The notes beneath the pieces were generated by a model that saw nothing but the letters and a program-made list of their open reading frames with translations, did not search any database and was not told the DNA's origin. Both the position numbers and the translations under genes were made by a program. From positions 6,944,001 through 7,008,000 of the forward strand of contig CM075943.1 of assembly GCA_038030265.1 (NCBI GenBank): a stretch of DNA of 64,000 bases, read 5' to 3'. Origin of the DNA: Corythucha ciliata (taxonomy: Eukaryota; Arthropoda; Insecta; Hemiptera; Tingidae). Positions 11,115 through 23,720 of the stretch are shown here, piece after piece (positions within the stretch are counted from its first letter, which is position 1; the number at the start of each line of letters is the position of its first letter).

Positions 11115-11635
11115 TTGTGCAACTCCTCTTGAGGGAAACTGGATCCACGCTTGTGGGCAACTTCACTGGTGAAAATAACAGATGCACCATTGCCTTTATG
11201 AAGGCTTATAAAAGGATCTGGAGGTTAAAATCGCGCCAATTCACAGTCATCAGATACTAAATTTGCACAGAAACGGCCACTATCCGTTAAAAAATAAATA
11301 TCTGCTGGAAAACTGTCGTTTGTAGCCTTCTATTTCAGATTTTATTTTGTGTCGAAAAACTGAAACTTATCCTCCCCGCAAAGTGATACTTTCGGAGCTA
11401 AACTTCAAATTTTAGACCTGAGACGGTAAACAGAGCTGGCATTTCCTCTCCTTCCATTAAGTCTGGATGGCACACCGCCGGGGCTAAACACAGTTTGAGC
11501 TAGCCAAAAACACAAGAAATAGCGCGTCGAGCCTACGAAAATGATATTTTAGTGCGCACAATCAGAATGAAACGGTTTCCAAATCAAGCCGACCCTCGAA
11601 ATCGGTTTGTCAGCAGCTGCGGCGCGAATTAGCGA
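11115..11635. other. Non-array interlude between two array blocks
   Basis: No gene. A segment near 11250 (CATCAGATACTAAATTTGCA) recurs near 53050 inside the hAT-like element at 52926, so this is probably part of a related decayed element. Confidence 0.45.
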
Positions 11636-12290
11636 CTTTTCTTTCTTTTTTTTCCTATTGAATTATTTCACTCTTGGTCATTAATGAGCGCCTTTTCTAA
11701 TTTCAACAGATTTTTCTAAATTTTAACCGCGAATTTTCATTATGTCTCAATAATTTTAGTCACAAATTAGTGTTCTTCTTAATTATATTCCAGGAATTAG
11801 CTAGTTTTACCAATTTTTGCCGAGGAGAAGCGTTATATCCGGCTAGTTAGCCATATTTATCAATTTTAACCCGATTCAGCGCCTTTTTACAATTTTAAAC
11901 GCGAATTAGTGCGTTTTCTCGCTTTTACTTTGGAATTAGCGATTTTCCTCAATTCTAGCCACGGGCTTGGGCCAAAAACAGCATTTTAGCCGTAAAATAT
12001 GACCTCTAAACTCCGCGATTCGCTCAATTTTTTTTTCTGCGAACCAAGTTTGTCTGAAACTTGCTTCGAGTAACAGCGAATGAGCTTTTCTTCGCAGTTT
12101 TACCCTTGAATATTAGCGCTTTTTCCAACTTTCTTGCCGCGTACTTGCCCAAGAACAGCACTTCAATGCGCCTTCTCAATTTCATCCGCCTAAAGAAGTA
12201 CACGAACTATTGGGGATCAGCGTATTTTCTCTATTTTAGCCATGAAGTTGCCTCCAGAAGGCGCGAATAAGTACATTTCTGAATTTTTGG
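11636..12290 (+). repeat. Minisatellite array, GCGAATTAGCG family, forward orientation
   Basis: About 20 diverged units in the orientation opposite to 10040-11110. It ends with the ordered modules CCAACTTT.TTGCCGCG, CCGCCTAAAG, GGATCAGCGTATTTT and GTTGCCTCCAGAAGGCGCG, shared with 2890, 18970 and 48918. Confidence 0.8.
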
Positions 12291-12499
12291 GTCGCTTTGA
12301 ATTGCAAAATGAACAAAAGTCTGCAGAATGGGGTGTTTGAGATTTTTCACAGCCCCCAGACTTCGTAAGTGAGTTCATCTAAGTACCCGACAGTAGTTAC
12401 CACTCTGTTACTTTTGTCCATTCTGCAGGGTACGCCCTCGAGTACAAGTACTAGTCTTTTTAGAAAATGTGCAAGTAAAGCAAGCAGGGCAGGAATCAT

Positions 12500-12920
12500 C
12501 TGTTTGAGGGATTTTTAGGGTGCCAATCGTCAGTTTATCCATTTTAGACCGCGTATAGAGACAGTTTTGGACATGTTTACAGAGAGGGAATGACCATTTC
12601 GACTAAGCTTCAAGCGCCACAGCGTGGATGCAATTAGCCTAGCTTTTGGCCATTTTTAAGGCGTGAGTAGTCAGTTTTGCCATTTTGAATAGGCGAATAG
12701 TCAGAACTTATCTGTTTTTTAGGGCGGCAAGTCCGTCAAGCTGAAGGCGCAAATGGCCAGTATTCGCGATTTATGGCGCGCGAATGGTCGATTTAACCTT
12801 TTTCAGAGCGGGTAACATGATCGTCAGTTTAGCCATTTTTGTGGCGTAAATTGCCAGTTTCGCTATTTTCAGGACACAAGAAGTCACTTTAGCCAGGCGT
12901 TAATCGTAAGTTTCACCTCT
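12500..12920 (+). repeat. TGGTCAGTTTAGCCATTTT array, left half of an inverted pair
   Basis: Diverged units containing CAGTTTAGCCATTTTTAGGGCG, about 30-40 bp apart. The same family returns inverted at 13200-13830. Confidence 0.7.
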
Positions 12921-13199
12921 TCGTCATAGGGAAAAAACAATTTTAAATCAGTGGAAAAACGTCTTTATTTTGTAAGCTTTCCAACAATGCGTGAAGTTTC
13001 ATGGTTACAGTATTTTTCCGTTGGGATATCAATAAAAGTCTTGAAAAATCCCAATCAGAAAACGTGGAATTCAAGCATTTTTTCTGTATCATTATAACCG
13101 AAGAAACTATTGTTTTCTTATTTTATGACTTAATTATTTATCTTTCATCTACTAAATTAATAATTTAAGCTCGATTCAACCAAACTCGTCCTTTTTGAC

Positions 13200-13823
13200 A
13201 AGATTTTGTACCCTACGAAATGGACAATTTATGATTATTCCCACGATGAAAGCAGCTAAACTGACGATAATGTCTCCCAAAGTGGCAAAACTGACGATTA
13301 GCTCCTTGCAAAGGGCTGAACTGAGTCTTGGGCAAAATGCTGCTCTAAAAATAGCCAAACAGACTTTAAGTGCCCAAAAAAAAACAACTGACGATTCTTT
13401 CGTCTGTAAAACGGCTACATCTTCCATTCGAGCACAAAAAAATGGCTAATACTGACCATTCGCGCCTTTGGCTTGACGGACCATCAATTCACGATCCAAA
13501 AACGGCTAAACTGACTATTCGCGACCTGAAAATGTCTAAACAGAGTATTACTGCCCTGAAAAGTGTGAAATCGACCATTCGCGTGCAAAGATGGCCAAAC
13601 TGACCATTATTGGCTTGCCGTGACTATACGTATACGCCATGAAAAATGGCAAATCTGTACGACTCGCGCTCTAAAAATGCGTGAGCAGGTGTGCCCTGCC
13701 CTGAAAATGGCCAAAACTGAGTACAATTCGCGCGTAGAAAATGGCTAAACATGTATTGCATGCTCTAAAAACTGCAAAACTGACCATGCATGGATTCTTG
13801 CCCTGAAAATATTGCAAATCTGC

Positions 13824-13830
<7 letters not shown>
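13200..13830 (-). repeat. AAATGGCTAAACTGACCATTCGCG array, right half of an inverted pair
   Basis: At least 15 units in the orientation opposite to 12500-12920, separated from it by about 280 bp of AT-rich sequence. The two together form one large imperfect palindrome. Open frames on both strands here are repeat products. Confidence 0.75.
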
Positions 13831-13854
<24 letters not shown>

Positions 13855-13950
13855 AGAGAGAGAGAATGAGAGAGTAAAACCCACGAAATTCGGGTTTTAA
13901 AAGACTGAGGCCGGTATTATTTATGAACGTTTCTTGAAGCTTCAAGAAAC
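13822..13950. repeat. Poly-T, (GA)n and a perfect 22-bp palindrome
   Basis: A T run (13824-13850) is followed by GAGAGA, then GTTTCTTGAAG/CTTCAAGAAAC at 13929-13950. The palindrome matches a heat-shock-element arrangement (alternating GAA/TTC), but no gene lies nearby to regulate. Confidence 0.5.
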
Positions 13951-13954
13951 CGTT

Positions 13955-14875
13955 GAGAACAGTTTTGATCTGAATTTCAAGGGGTCGTTAGGGGACCTAA
14001 CGATTTAAAGGTTGCTTTCTGATTTTGAAGATCTTGAAGTTTTTCGCTGGAAAACAGTGAGAATGACCATTTTTAGTCGAAAATCGATCTGATTTTTGCC
14101 AAGAAACTCGCAAAATCACTTAGAAACTGACCTTTTCGTCCCCTCTAGACGACAGACTGTTTTGTACAGAAAACTGGAACTTTAGCCCTCACAACGTGAT
14201 TGTTTGGCTAATAAAAACATGTACCTCTTAGTCCAGAAAAAAAGCAAATTTGATTCGGTTACTGACAGTCCAATCTGAAGTGACTTTACCGGGGAATATC
14301 CTAAAGAAGACGTCAATTTCACACCCAAGTGAACACCCTCCTCCCTACCACCCACTTGGCCGCTCGCCAACACATCCCTGTCGTTTTTCCAGTTGCGGCG
14401 GAAGTCAGTGGGGGAGCAAGAATCTGAGCAGTTCAGATTTACCCCTCCCCTCCCTCCCTCAAACCTCCTAGAAAATACCATTTTGCGAATCAATTGTGCC
14501 TACATGTGCAAAAATACAATTCTTGAGGCAAAAATTACAAATCCACACCAAATTTAACGCCTCTTCATGAAATTCTCTTGTTTCTAGGTTAATTTTCCTG
14601 GGTATAATTTAAGTCCTATAGACGCAGTTCTACTAGATAACTGACGTGTTATAAGCTAAATCGGCTGCATCGACCATAAAATGGCGTATTCACACTATTC
14701 AGAGCATAAACTTAGTGTGAAAGAGCTAGAGTATGCCGTGAACCGAAGGGCCACTATCAGAGAGGACCCCCGAAAAGCTTAAATATGGAAAAATGATGAT
14801 TTTTAGGTTCATGTTCATAGATTTAGGTACGTGAAAAGTACTTTTGGTGATCAGAAAACAGTGTGGCTAAATATT
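13955..14875. other. Gene-free stretch
   Basis: No gene. Sparse ACTGACC-like fragments suggest decayed array sequence. Confidence 0.45.
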
Positions 14876-14879
14876 CGAT

Positions 14880-15240
14880 CGAGCCCACTAACGCTAAATT
14901 CTGACGGCTAAAATTGAAAAAATTTGTTCCTTCTGGAAGCAAATTCGCGGCTAATATTGAGAAAATACAATCATTCCCAAGATTCTTTAGGTCCTTTAAG
15001 CAGATAAAATTGAGAAGGCGCTCTAATGTGCCGATGTTTGGAAAAATTTTGGAAAAAGTGCTAATATTCGTGGCCAAAACTGCAAAAAAACGCTCATTCC
15101 ATGGTTTCTCGATGCAACTTTCAGACCACAATTTAGAAAAAATCGCTGATTCTCAGTGTATAGTGGCAATTTTACGGCTAAAATGTACCTAAAAACCGCT
15201 AATGTGCTGTTTTTGGGCCAAATCCGATGGATATTCCAGA
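14880..15240 (-). repeat. GCGAATTAGCG-family array, reverse orientation
   Basis: It starts with GAGCCCACTAACGC and TTCTGGAAGCAAATTCGCGG, the inverse of the ordered end modules at 2960-3080, then about ten units GCGGCTAAAATTGAGAAAA. Confidence 0.7.
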
Positions 15241-15244
15241 CCCG

Positions 15245-17285
15245 AAACGTGCAATTTGCCTGATTTTTGTGTCCTCGATTGTAGCAATTTCGTGTTGACT
15301 TGGCTTTTTGGCCGTGAAATTCTTTTATTAAAGGACTTATCCGCTAATTCATTCATTGACACGTATAATTATAATTAGTGTACCGCATAATTAGTGCTTT
15401 ACAACTTCTGTGTTTTTGTTTTTTGGCTTTGGTATTTTTGCCTTGCAAACTGTTTGGCCACGAAATAGGAAATTTAGCAAATGGGAAATCAAGACTCTGC
15501 TCCCTCACCATGATGATGTCGATGTTTTCCTCGCGACATATTTTTAGTGGAGAGAACACGCAAACCAAAACAAAGGGAAATTATAACGTACTACGATACA
15601 AGAGCGTAAAAAAAAAGGGTTATTACGTTTCGTGTAAGAAGCAGGTGTGAACCCCCCTTCCCTCCCCACGCCTTTTCCACCTATCTTGCCAATTGTGGAG
15701 ACAAGTGGCGGCCGTTATATCAGAAAAAAAAACAAAAAAACTCCCCCCCCCCCTCATCTAGCCCGTTGCTATGACAGGCGGTAAGGAAACTCTCCTCCCG
15801 TTAAAAGGAAGTCCTTCATACGAAACGAACATTATTTAGATCCCCAGACGTACACTGCACAGCAAAAGGCAACGTACTTACTCATGCAAACATTAAACCC
15901 CTCTTCGCCCGCGACCTTATGGCAGTTCTGACACGAGGAAGAACAATGGTGGCGATAGCGTCTGAGCGGTGGGCCAGGTGGGGGAGGGGTTGTATAGGGT
16001 GGGCTGTACTTTTTTTTACTTCCGCCAAATTAAAGCTTCCAACAGTTTGGAAAGTGCCAATTGTAATATCCAAAACAGAAAAAAAAAGTATGGTTTTGAC
16101 GCCGTTACTTCATAGGGTTTCATAAAATTAACGCGGGATGGAATGTGTACAATTGTTGTGGGGGGGGGGGGGGTAAAAAATTAGTTTATCCAATGTATAT
16201 GACCACTCAATCGTAACTTGAGGCTCGAATTTTCATTCCCTCCCCCTCCCATTTGTACTACGTGTGCTACAGGAAGTCAAAAAATTATTTCATAATGATA
16301 AAACCAGCTTATAAAACGACAAAAAAATATTCATTTATATTATGTGCGCTTCAAAACTCCAGCGATGGTTAAATTAGGTAGAATGGGTGTAACCAACTCA
16401 AATTTATTAATTAGTTTGAAAGCCGCCTCTCATCACCCTCAGTTTAGCTCCTTTTTTTTTGTTTAATAACTCAACTATACATACATGATGCTGTGTGAAT
16501 AATTTGAAGTCGACTCACACACAATTGAGCGTAATAATGAAAGTAATAATAATAATGTCCGTCGAGGTTCTTGAGAGGTGAATGATCTTTAACGGAGCAA
16601 ATAAAGTTAAAAAAAAAAAAAAGGACGAACCAATTAAAAGTGTGAGTCTGGAAATTAATAGGTGTGTGTGTGGCAAATGGCGATGTGATGGTGGTGTTGC
16701 CGGGGGGGGGGGGAGTGGTTTTTCTTTTCGAAGGTGTATATCAAAAGATCGGTCATTTCCCATTATTATTATTTGAAATACTTCCCACACTTAAAATAAT
16801 GTTTTATTCAGAAACCCCTATCAGGATAATTTGGCCCTCTCATTGAGTTTATTTCGTCTAGAAATTTTTGATGAAAAAAAAAAAAATAATAACAATCTTT
16901 GTAATGGAGAACAATATGTATGGCCTTCCAAAAGTGGGACAGGAAGGCAGAGGGGTATTAGCCTTTGTCTTCATTTTAGTGTTTTGAAATTGGCCTTCAG
17001 ACTTCGAATTAATATACATTTTCCCTTTGAACGAAATGACGATAGCGTCTGATGAGGTGGCGGGATTAGGAGGGAAGGCGGCACTTTTCAAAGTTTCCGT
17101 GCCAAATTTTTTAATGCCTTTTAACAGTTTTGTGTGTGTGTGCTACGTGGTTGTGAGAGGGGGGAGGGGAAGCTTGCAAGAGTGCCAAAATTCGTTAGCG
17201 ATGTGAATTTCCGCTCAATGAACTTAAGAACCAAACAAATCATTGGGAGGGCATCGTGTCAAACATTGAATGCCGGTTTTTGTGA
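15245..17285. other. Long gene-free stretch
   Basis: G/C homopolymers near 15746, 16161 and 16701 and A runs, but no exon with credible borders. I see nothing else. Confidence 0.5.
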
Positions 17286-17289
17286 CAAC

Positions 17290-18200
17290 CAAATCAAACG
17301 ATCGATTTCACCCCGAAACTGACGATTTTACCCACAAAACTCACGTTGTACACACACACACACACACACACCCACAAAAAATGATGATTTTGACATTGGC
17401 TGTTTTACCACAAAACTGGATTTTTTTACTCCGAAACAAACAATTCTTCACCGAAACTGGCGTTTTCCTACAAAAAAAACTTACGTTTTCCCCAAAACGG
17501 ACGATTTTACGCCCAAAACTGATGACTGACTCGAAAACTGACGATTTTACCACAAAACTGACGATGCCCAAGTAGACGTGTTACACCAAAACTAAAGCTT
17601 TCACTAAAAACTGACTATTTTTCCACAAAACTTAAAATGTTTCTTTAAAACGGATAAATTCATGCTAAAGATGAAGTGTTGCCCCTAAACAATCTTAAAA
17701 TTTTACCCTAAAACCGCAGTTTTTACCCAGAAATGATTATTTCTTCTAAAGCTCACAATTTTAAAACAACACATGGGGCCTTATTCCAAACGGTCGGGAT
17801 AAAATGCCGCATGCGTGATCCAAGGACTCTGAATAAGAAATAACTTCATCCCGCCATAGCAACCACATTTACGGCATCCCCCCCCCCCCGACCGTTCAGA
17901 ATAAGGCCCCTGATGTTTAAACCCAAAAAAAAGGACGATCTCCCTCAAAAATTTACGATTTTTAGCCGAAATCTGAGGATTATACGCGTTACATTTTACA
18001 CCACAACTAGATTTCGCTACAAAACTGGCGATTTCACCCCCAGAGCTAAATTTGAGCAAGTTATATATACAAACTGTGTACATGTACCATGTGTGTAACT
18101 GTGTACATGTGTCCCGAAACTTTGCCTTTTTGGCGATTTCGCCTCAAAAATGGTGATTTTACGACAAAAATGGTGATTTTACCACAAAAGTGGCATTTTT
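17290..18200 (+). repeat. AAAACTGACGATTTTAC minisatellite array
   Basis: About 25 diverged copies of C.CAAAACTGACGATTTTACC, spacing roughly 28-31 bp. A (CA)n tract lies at about 17351-17371, and a foldback element splits the array at 17775-17910. Confidence 0.8.
17775..17910. mobile_element. 136-bp foldback MITE inside a minisatellite array
   Basis: GGGGCCTTATTCCAAACGG at the left pairs with CCGTTCAGAATAAGGCCCC at the right (one or two mismatches). The inner segment AAGAAATAACTTCATCCCGC resembles 52744-52785, pointing to another copy there. Confidence 0.7.
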
Positions 18201-18470
18201 AGACCTATATTATGTGTAAATGAATTTTTTTAGAGAGCGAAATACAAGAAATTGGTTCTCTAGTGAGTCAGGCCTGTGAAAATGTTTTTTTTTTTTTGTA
18301 CCCTCGCCACGCGCAGTCCATAACAAACAGATCATTGGTCAAAATGTCATCCTCGTGAGGCGTAATTGACAGTTTTTACACATTGAAAGGCTACACCGAC
18401 AGTTTACAGGCAAATGGTTCGGGGAGTTTTTGAATGGAAAATTGGTATTTATAGTATAGTGGGGGTGAAC

Positions 18471-19478
18471 CAGTGCCGGCCTTAGACATTTGGCGCCCCC
18501 GCGGGCGAATCTTTCATCACCCCCCCCCCCCAGAGCCGTGATTTGGCGTTGCCCCCCTACCTATAGATCCATTGATGAATTCTTTTTTTGTTTTCTTCTT
18601 TTTTTCATTTTAGCCGTGAATTCGCGCGTTTGGTAAATTTAACCAACGAATTACTGCTTTTTCTACACTTTAACCGCGATTTTAGCTCCTTTTCACAATT
18701 TGCAGCCGGAGCCTAACCTTTTACCCCGTGAATTAGCTAAGTATTTATCTTAATCTTAGCCGTTATTTTAGCTCTTTTTCCCACTTGTGTATGGACAGAA
18801 AAATGGTCGATTCACGGCTGAAATTGAGAAAAATCTCTGATTCACAGGAATCAGAAATTATTCTAGTTGCAAGCGTGCATTAACCATTTGCCTCACTTTT
18901 AGCCCCAAATTAGCGTCTGGAAGTTGACATCGAGAAACCTCGAATTAGTGATTTTTCCCGATTTTTGGCACGAATATTTCTGCACTTTTTAAACTTTCAG
19001 CCACTTACTTACCCAAAGTACGGCACATTAGTGCGCATCCTCAATTTTAACCGCCTAAGGATCTACAAAAACTATGGATCAGCGTATTTTTTATTATTAT
19101 TATTTTAGCCGCAAAGTTGCCTCCAGGAGGCGCGAATTAGTACTTTTCGCTTGACGTTTGAAGAAAGTGGTTATTTGCACTACGGCGATCTCTTGACGAA
19201 AGGAACACTTTTTAGCAAACAATCTTAGCGGGGTATTTCCTATAACTTAACGTCACAGAACGAACGCAAGTATATTTCCGTCACCGCTAGGACTACTTTT
19301 CTCACAGCTTAGTTGCGAAACTCGCGAGTAAAATGGCGTTTTCCTCACTCGTTGTGAAATAATACTATTTTAATATTCTGTCGCCCGTCCTTTGCCCCCT
19401 CGTTTTGCAGGACGCGCCTCTTAGGACACGGCGCCCCCGGGCGGTCGCCCGACTCTTCCCCCTTTAAAGTGGGTTCTG
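18471..19478 (+). mobile_element. Complete non-autonomous hAT-like element with internal minisatellite
   Basis: Left end CAGTGCCGGCCTTAGAC, right end (reversed) CAGAACCCACTTTAAAG. Both ends carry a subterminal GGCGCCCCCG segment in inverted orientation (18491 and 19430). The flanks are an exact 8-bp duplication, GGGTGAAC, at 18463-18470 and 19479-19486, as hAT insertion produces. The interior (about 18600-19150) is a GCGAATTAGCG-family array, and no transposase is present. Length is 1008 bp. Confidence 0.85.
18600..19155 (+). repeat. GCGAATTAGCG-family array carried by a hAT-like element
   Basis: About 15 diverged units. The last part repeats the ordered modules CCGCCTAAGGATCTA, ATGGATCAGCGTATTTT and GTTGCCTCCAGGAGGCGCG, seen in the same order at 12183. 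Confidence 0.8.
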
Positions 19479-19486
19479 GGGTGAAC

Positions 19487-22400
19487 TGTATAAGTTCTTC
19501 GTTAAACTTGGCTTTTTCAAGTCCGAAAAGTCAAATTCTAGGAACGACTTGACGGATTCTAGGTCAAATATGGCCGATCCCATGCGTGGTCATCGGGGTG
19601 TCATTCTTATAAGGTCGTGGAAGAAATTTTTTGGGCAGAATTACTCTTTCTGAGTTGGACGGTCACTTTTTAGGGGTGAATTAGCGGCCTATTTTTAGGG
19701 CTTCTGTGAGAAAAATTATTACATTTTGATGTTTGTGCTAGTATTGGCGATTCAAAAAAGCGCTTAGCGGTGCTAAGATGAACCACTGTATTCCAAGTGC
19801 GTTTGGGAATCGCCAATAGCATTAGCAAGAGTGAAGGTTAAAATGATTATTCCACATTTTGACCACAGCCGAAACACAATGAGGCGACCCTGTGGGATTT
19901 GCACTTTTCGATTTGTATGAAGGGGCGGGCAGCTGCCTCACTATACGGCTTTGCTTTCGAGTCTCTCGCGGTGAGGGCAACTGACCACCCCTGCTCCCCT
20001 CTGGCTACGCCCATGGTTCCTGATCTCTCAATTTCGGCTGAATTTCCCGTTTTTCTTGTCTTACTGGAAACAAATTGTGAATTGGACTTTGCCGATGAAG
20101 CCGATTGGTCGCTTTGACACGTTTTCAGAGCCCCCCACCCCACCCTCACCACGAGTTTTCCAGGCGACGCGGTTTGCCGTGCATCGACAGCCCTGGAAGT
20201 CCTCCAAGGACACAAGGCGTTGAAGCAGGTGTAGCTCGTTGTGGAGAGGGGGAGAGCGCTCTGGAGTCGAGTAAATTGACCGAAATCTACGATATCGTGA
20301 GATATTTGCCCATTTTCGCTCTAATTAAGGGGCGCCGACGCACTGTTTTTTTTGGGCCGGGGCCGGCTGCATTTATCAATTGAGCACTGTCCAAGTGACT
20401 CATCAACCGTGCCCGGCTCAAATCGGAACTCTGGAAAAAAAAACGCTTGTCCGATTTTCGGCCGAGTTTTGCACAAAACGGTTCAAACATTTTTTTTTTT
20501 TAATTGGATCAAAAAGCGTAATTTTTGGTTTCTCGACACGGTGAACCCGAAAATCGAGACGTGTTTTCTAATATTAGAGGAAGTATAGCAAAACTGGGGC
20601 TGTAATTTTGAATTCTTGAATTACCGAAGCCTCACTGCTGTGGTGGTGACACTGTCGCGAGCGGGGGGGGGGTGTCTTAATCGCCCCCCCCCCTCTGGCT
20701 TTCCTGACGCAGACTTCCATTCCCGTAGGGAACGTGGAAGTTTATCGGGTTTATTTTAAAAATTATCTTTTTGAAGTTTCAAAAATTCCGATTTTTGAGC
20801 TTGGAAACCCTCTGATAATGGTATTTTTCCAAGGACTGTAACAATTAAGAGGAAAACCATGAAACGAAAAATTTTGGTTAACGCTACGGGGTAACTTATT
20901 TTCGCGGAGGGTCGCGTACAAAAGCACTCGAGTGAGTGCATTCGGATCTCCTCTTAAATGTCAAATTATGGAGCTTTTCGCACGGCATGGGGATCATTCT
21001 GACTGATCAAATTCTAAAGGTGGTGGTACTCTTGAAGTCTTGAGTGCGGTTTCAGAGTTTCAACTGCGTGAAAAGCCGCTTTTCTTTACGTTGTTTTGTG
21101 ATTTTTTTTTCGGGTCGCTCCACTCTGGAAACGCTCTAATGTGGCACCGCCCTCTGATAAATAAGCTTCGAGATTGTTGAAAAATTAGACAATTTGCTTA
21201 ACACTAACAAATGATTAAGCTCAACTGTTGAAACAGTCGAATTAAAATTCAAACTCCCCCCAATACAAAGCAAGAGTTTCGTATAGAAAGAACTCTTCAT
21301 CATAAGTATTTCCAATGACTCATCTCATTTCAAAGACATTCAAAAGCCTGAGTAATGAATCCAAATTTAAACCTTTAGTGGTCCCTCCTTCTATCCTTCC
21401 TCCATGCCTTCATAATTTCGTCCCCTCCGTCCACCTCTCCGCCTATATCATGAAACCATCTCCACGAGATAATTGGACGTTATTTACACGCAATGACGTT
21501 CTTTCATAAAAAAAAAAAAAAAATAGAACACACTCCCCTCAAATAGACCGAAATGAAATTGTGACGTTCAACTATGGTTGCGTACAAGTTTTTCAGAAAA
21601 AAAAAAAGGAAATGAGTTGACGTTATTTTAGTTTTTAGGAGGCACGTTTTTTTGTTTTTTTCAGACCTGCATCCCTCACAGCCTCACTCAAATCATTTGC
21701 GGAGAGAAGAAAATTACTTTTATTTATTTTATTATTTCGAGGGCCCCCTCTGTGGGTTCTTAGGTAGTAAAGTTTGGCTCAGGTATACACAAGTTTTCTC
21801 ATCGTCTAGATGTGACGGGCTGTATACGTGGTTGTTGGGCGGGGGATAAGTTCGAAGGGAAAAACTTTCATATTTGTGAAGAAGTTATTAAATGTTAAAT
21901 AATAAAATCGTCAAAATCACTCTACAACTATGACGAGCCGGTGAAATGAGGAGGCGAAGGAAGGATTGGTCGTTTCCAGGAGCGATGAGAGGGAGTTTTT
22001 AAAGCATTATAATAAAGGTGGGAGTCCATAACTGTAATATAGAAGTTCCCGGCGGAGCTTCTATAAAAGCTAAAGGAGCAGATGGCTGGCGCATAACAGC
22101 TGCTTAGTTGTTTTTTTGTTTTATCCATTTTACGGGGCCACATTTGATGCAGAGTTCAAAAAAATAAAGTAGGAAAGTAAAGAAAAGCAACGTCGAACTT
22201 ATAAAATTGAGCAATAGCAAATTACACCTCCGCTCTGTCGTTATTTCTAATCGCTTTCTGATCTTTAGTCATTTTAGAATAATCAAACTCCCCGAAATCC
22301 CAAAATTGCTCGTGTTTTTTAGAGCACTCGAAAATGCATATTTCTGATTGAACGAAAATCAGAAGTTGGTAGCCCTAAAGCCAGCCCCTCTAGCCTAAAA

Positions 22401-22690
22401 ATTGGGTTTCCAGATTCCTGTAGAGCCCCGAAAATCATGTCCTTGAGCAGGCAGAACATTTTAATTTCCAGACTGTCGAAATAATAAAAATTTTCTATTT
22501 TTTTGTACTACTTTCTGGTCTCAACTTGTAACGTCTGGTGGGTCTTTGAATAAAGCGGCGCGGCTTAACCCCGCAACGTCCCCACAGTCCCCGTTTCGCC
22601 TTTTGCCGTGGTTCTCATCACTCCTGGGAGAGCCCGGTCTCCTCACTGACTCCTCGCCTGACGGTTAATCTCCCCGATCCTGATCACAAT
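19487..22690. other. Long stretch without a recognisable gene
   Basis: It holds a one-ended hAT-like right terminus (GGCTACGCCCATG ending at 20015), paired G and C runs near 20661/20683, and an AATAAAG-containing GC-rich segment at 22545-22680 that looks like a scrap of a retroelement LTR. A shared segment near 19870-20230 stays open in several frames but has no domain I can name. Confidence 0.45.
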
Positions 22691-22694
22691 GTCG

Positions 22695-23110
22695 CGTTTT
22701 TAAAAACCCGATTGCTTTGGTGGGTTTGCCCCTTTCAAAAACCAATTTTCGTGAGTTTTGTTCATTCATAAAACCATTTCTACGGACTTTCAGAACCCAA
22801 TTTCGTGGATTTGATTCCTTCAAAACCCAATTTCAGGAAATTTTGCCTCATCAATAGATTTAGCTATTTATAAAATCAATTTCGTAGGTTAGGTTGATTC
22901 GACCAAAACTAATTTGGTGGAAAACGAACGACGGAAAAACAAATTTCGTGATTTTGAGAGTTTTTAAACCTCCAATTTCGCTTTTTCATAACCAAATGTT
23001 TCAAATTAGGCACGGAATTTTTTCTATTTCCTATCCCAATTTCGCGGATTTTCAGTCTATTAAAAACCAAATTTTGCGGGATTTTCTCTTGAGTGTAGGG
23101 GGGGGGGGAG
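22695..23110 (+). repeat. CCAATTTCG..GGATTTT array
   Basis: Diverged units of AAAACCCAATTTCGTGGATTT, about 30 bp spacing. It continues at 23500-23700 on the other side of a foldback insertion. Confidence 0.7.
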
Positions 23111-23163
23111 TTATTTGGCAATATTTGACAATGCGTTTCAATTTCCATTTTGTCGGTTTCTAG

Positions 23164-23455
23164 GCAGTGCTAGACATTAATTAATAATATTGGGACATAT
23201 TAGTCCAATCTGGACACAAGTGTGGCCAAGCCCTTAGATCACGTTCACAAGCTCTGTGCTACGCGTCTGTGGAGTAAATATGCAACCTATCAAAATGCTT
23301 CATTTTTCGAGGGAATACACTAGTTTGGTTGCTTAGTCTCCACAGACACGCATAGCGCAGAGCTTGTGACCGGACCTTTTAAGGCTTTGGCCACACATGT
23401 GTCCAATATTGGACAAATATCTTCCAATATTACATTAATTTCTAGCAGTGCAATT
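23164..23455. mobile_element. About 290-bp foldback MITE
   Basis: Long imperfect arms: GCAGTGCTAGACATTAAT at the left pairs with the inverse ending CTAGCAGTGC at about 23452, and inside CACAAGCTCTGTGCTACGCG pairs with CGCATAGCGCAGAGCTTGTG. It interrupts the CCAATTTCG array. No coding content. Confidence 0.7.
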
Positions 23456-23489
23456 TGTCAATATTTCACACAAGGCGTGGCCCCTCTTT

Positions 23490-23720
23490 TACTAAAATCA
23501 GTTTCGCGGGTTAATTGGCTTATTCAGAAAAATCATTTCTGGTTCCGTAACCAAATTCCCGGATTTTAGCTTAAGTTTTGCGGATTTCCACTCTTTCAAA
23601 ACCTTATTTCGCTCATTCAAACCCTAATTTCACAGATGTTGGATATTTCGTGGGTTCGGCTTATTCTGAAATCAGTTCCACAGTTTTGGTCAATCCGAAA
23701 AACTATTGACATCTTTCATA
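23490..23720 (+). repeat. CCAATTTCG..GGATTTT array, continued
   Basis: Same unit family as 22695-23110, separated from it by the foldback element. Confidence 0.6.

Noticed and set aside
13929..13950. Heat-shock element
   Set aside because: The palindrome fits the GAA/TTC pattern, but there is no gene within reach and it sits in repeat debris; a chance or MITE-derived hairpin is likelier.
9912..20015. A possible 10-kb hAT-like element from the CAGGGGCGTAGCCAG end to a GGCTACGCCCATG end
   Set aside because: The flanking 8-mers GTGCATGA and GTTCCTGA match at only 6 of 8, and the interval contains other complete elements. More likely two unrelated ends.
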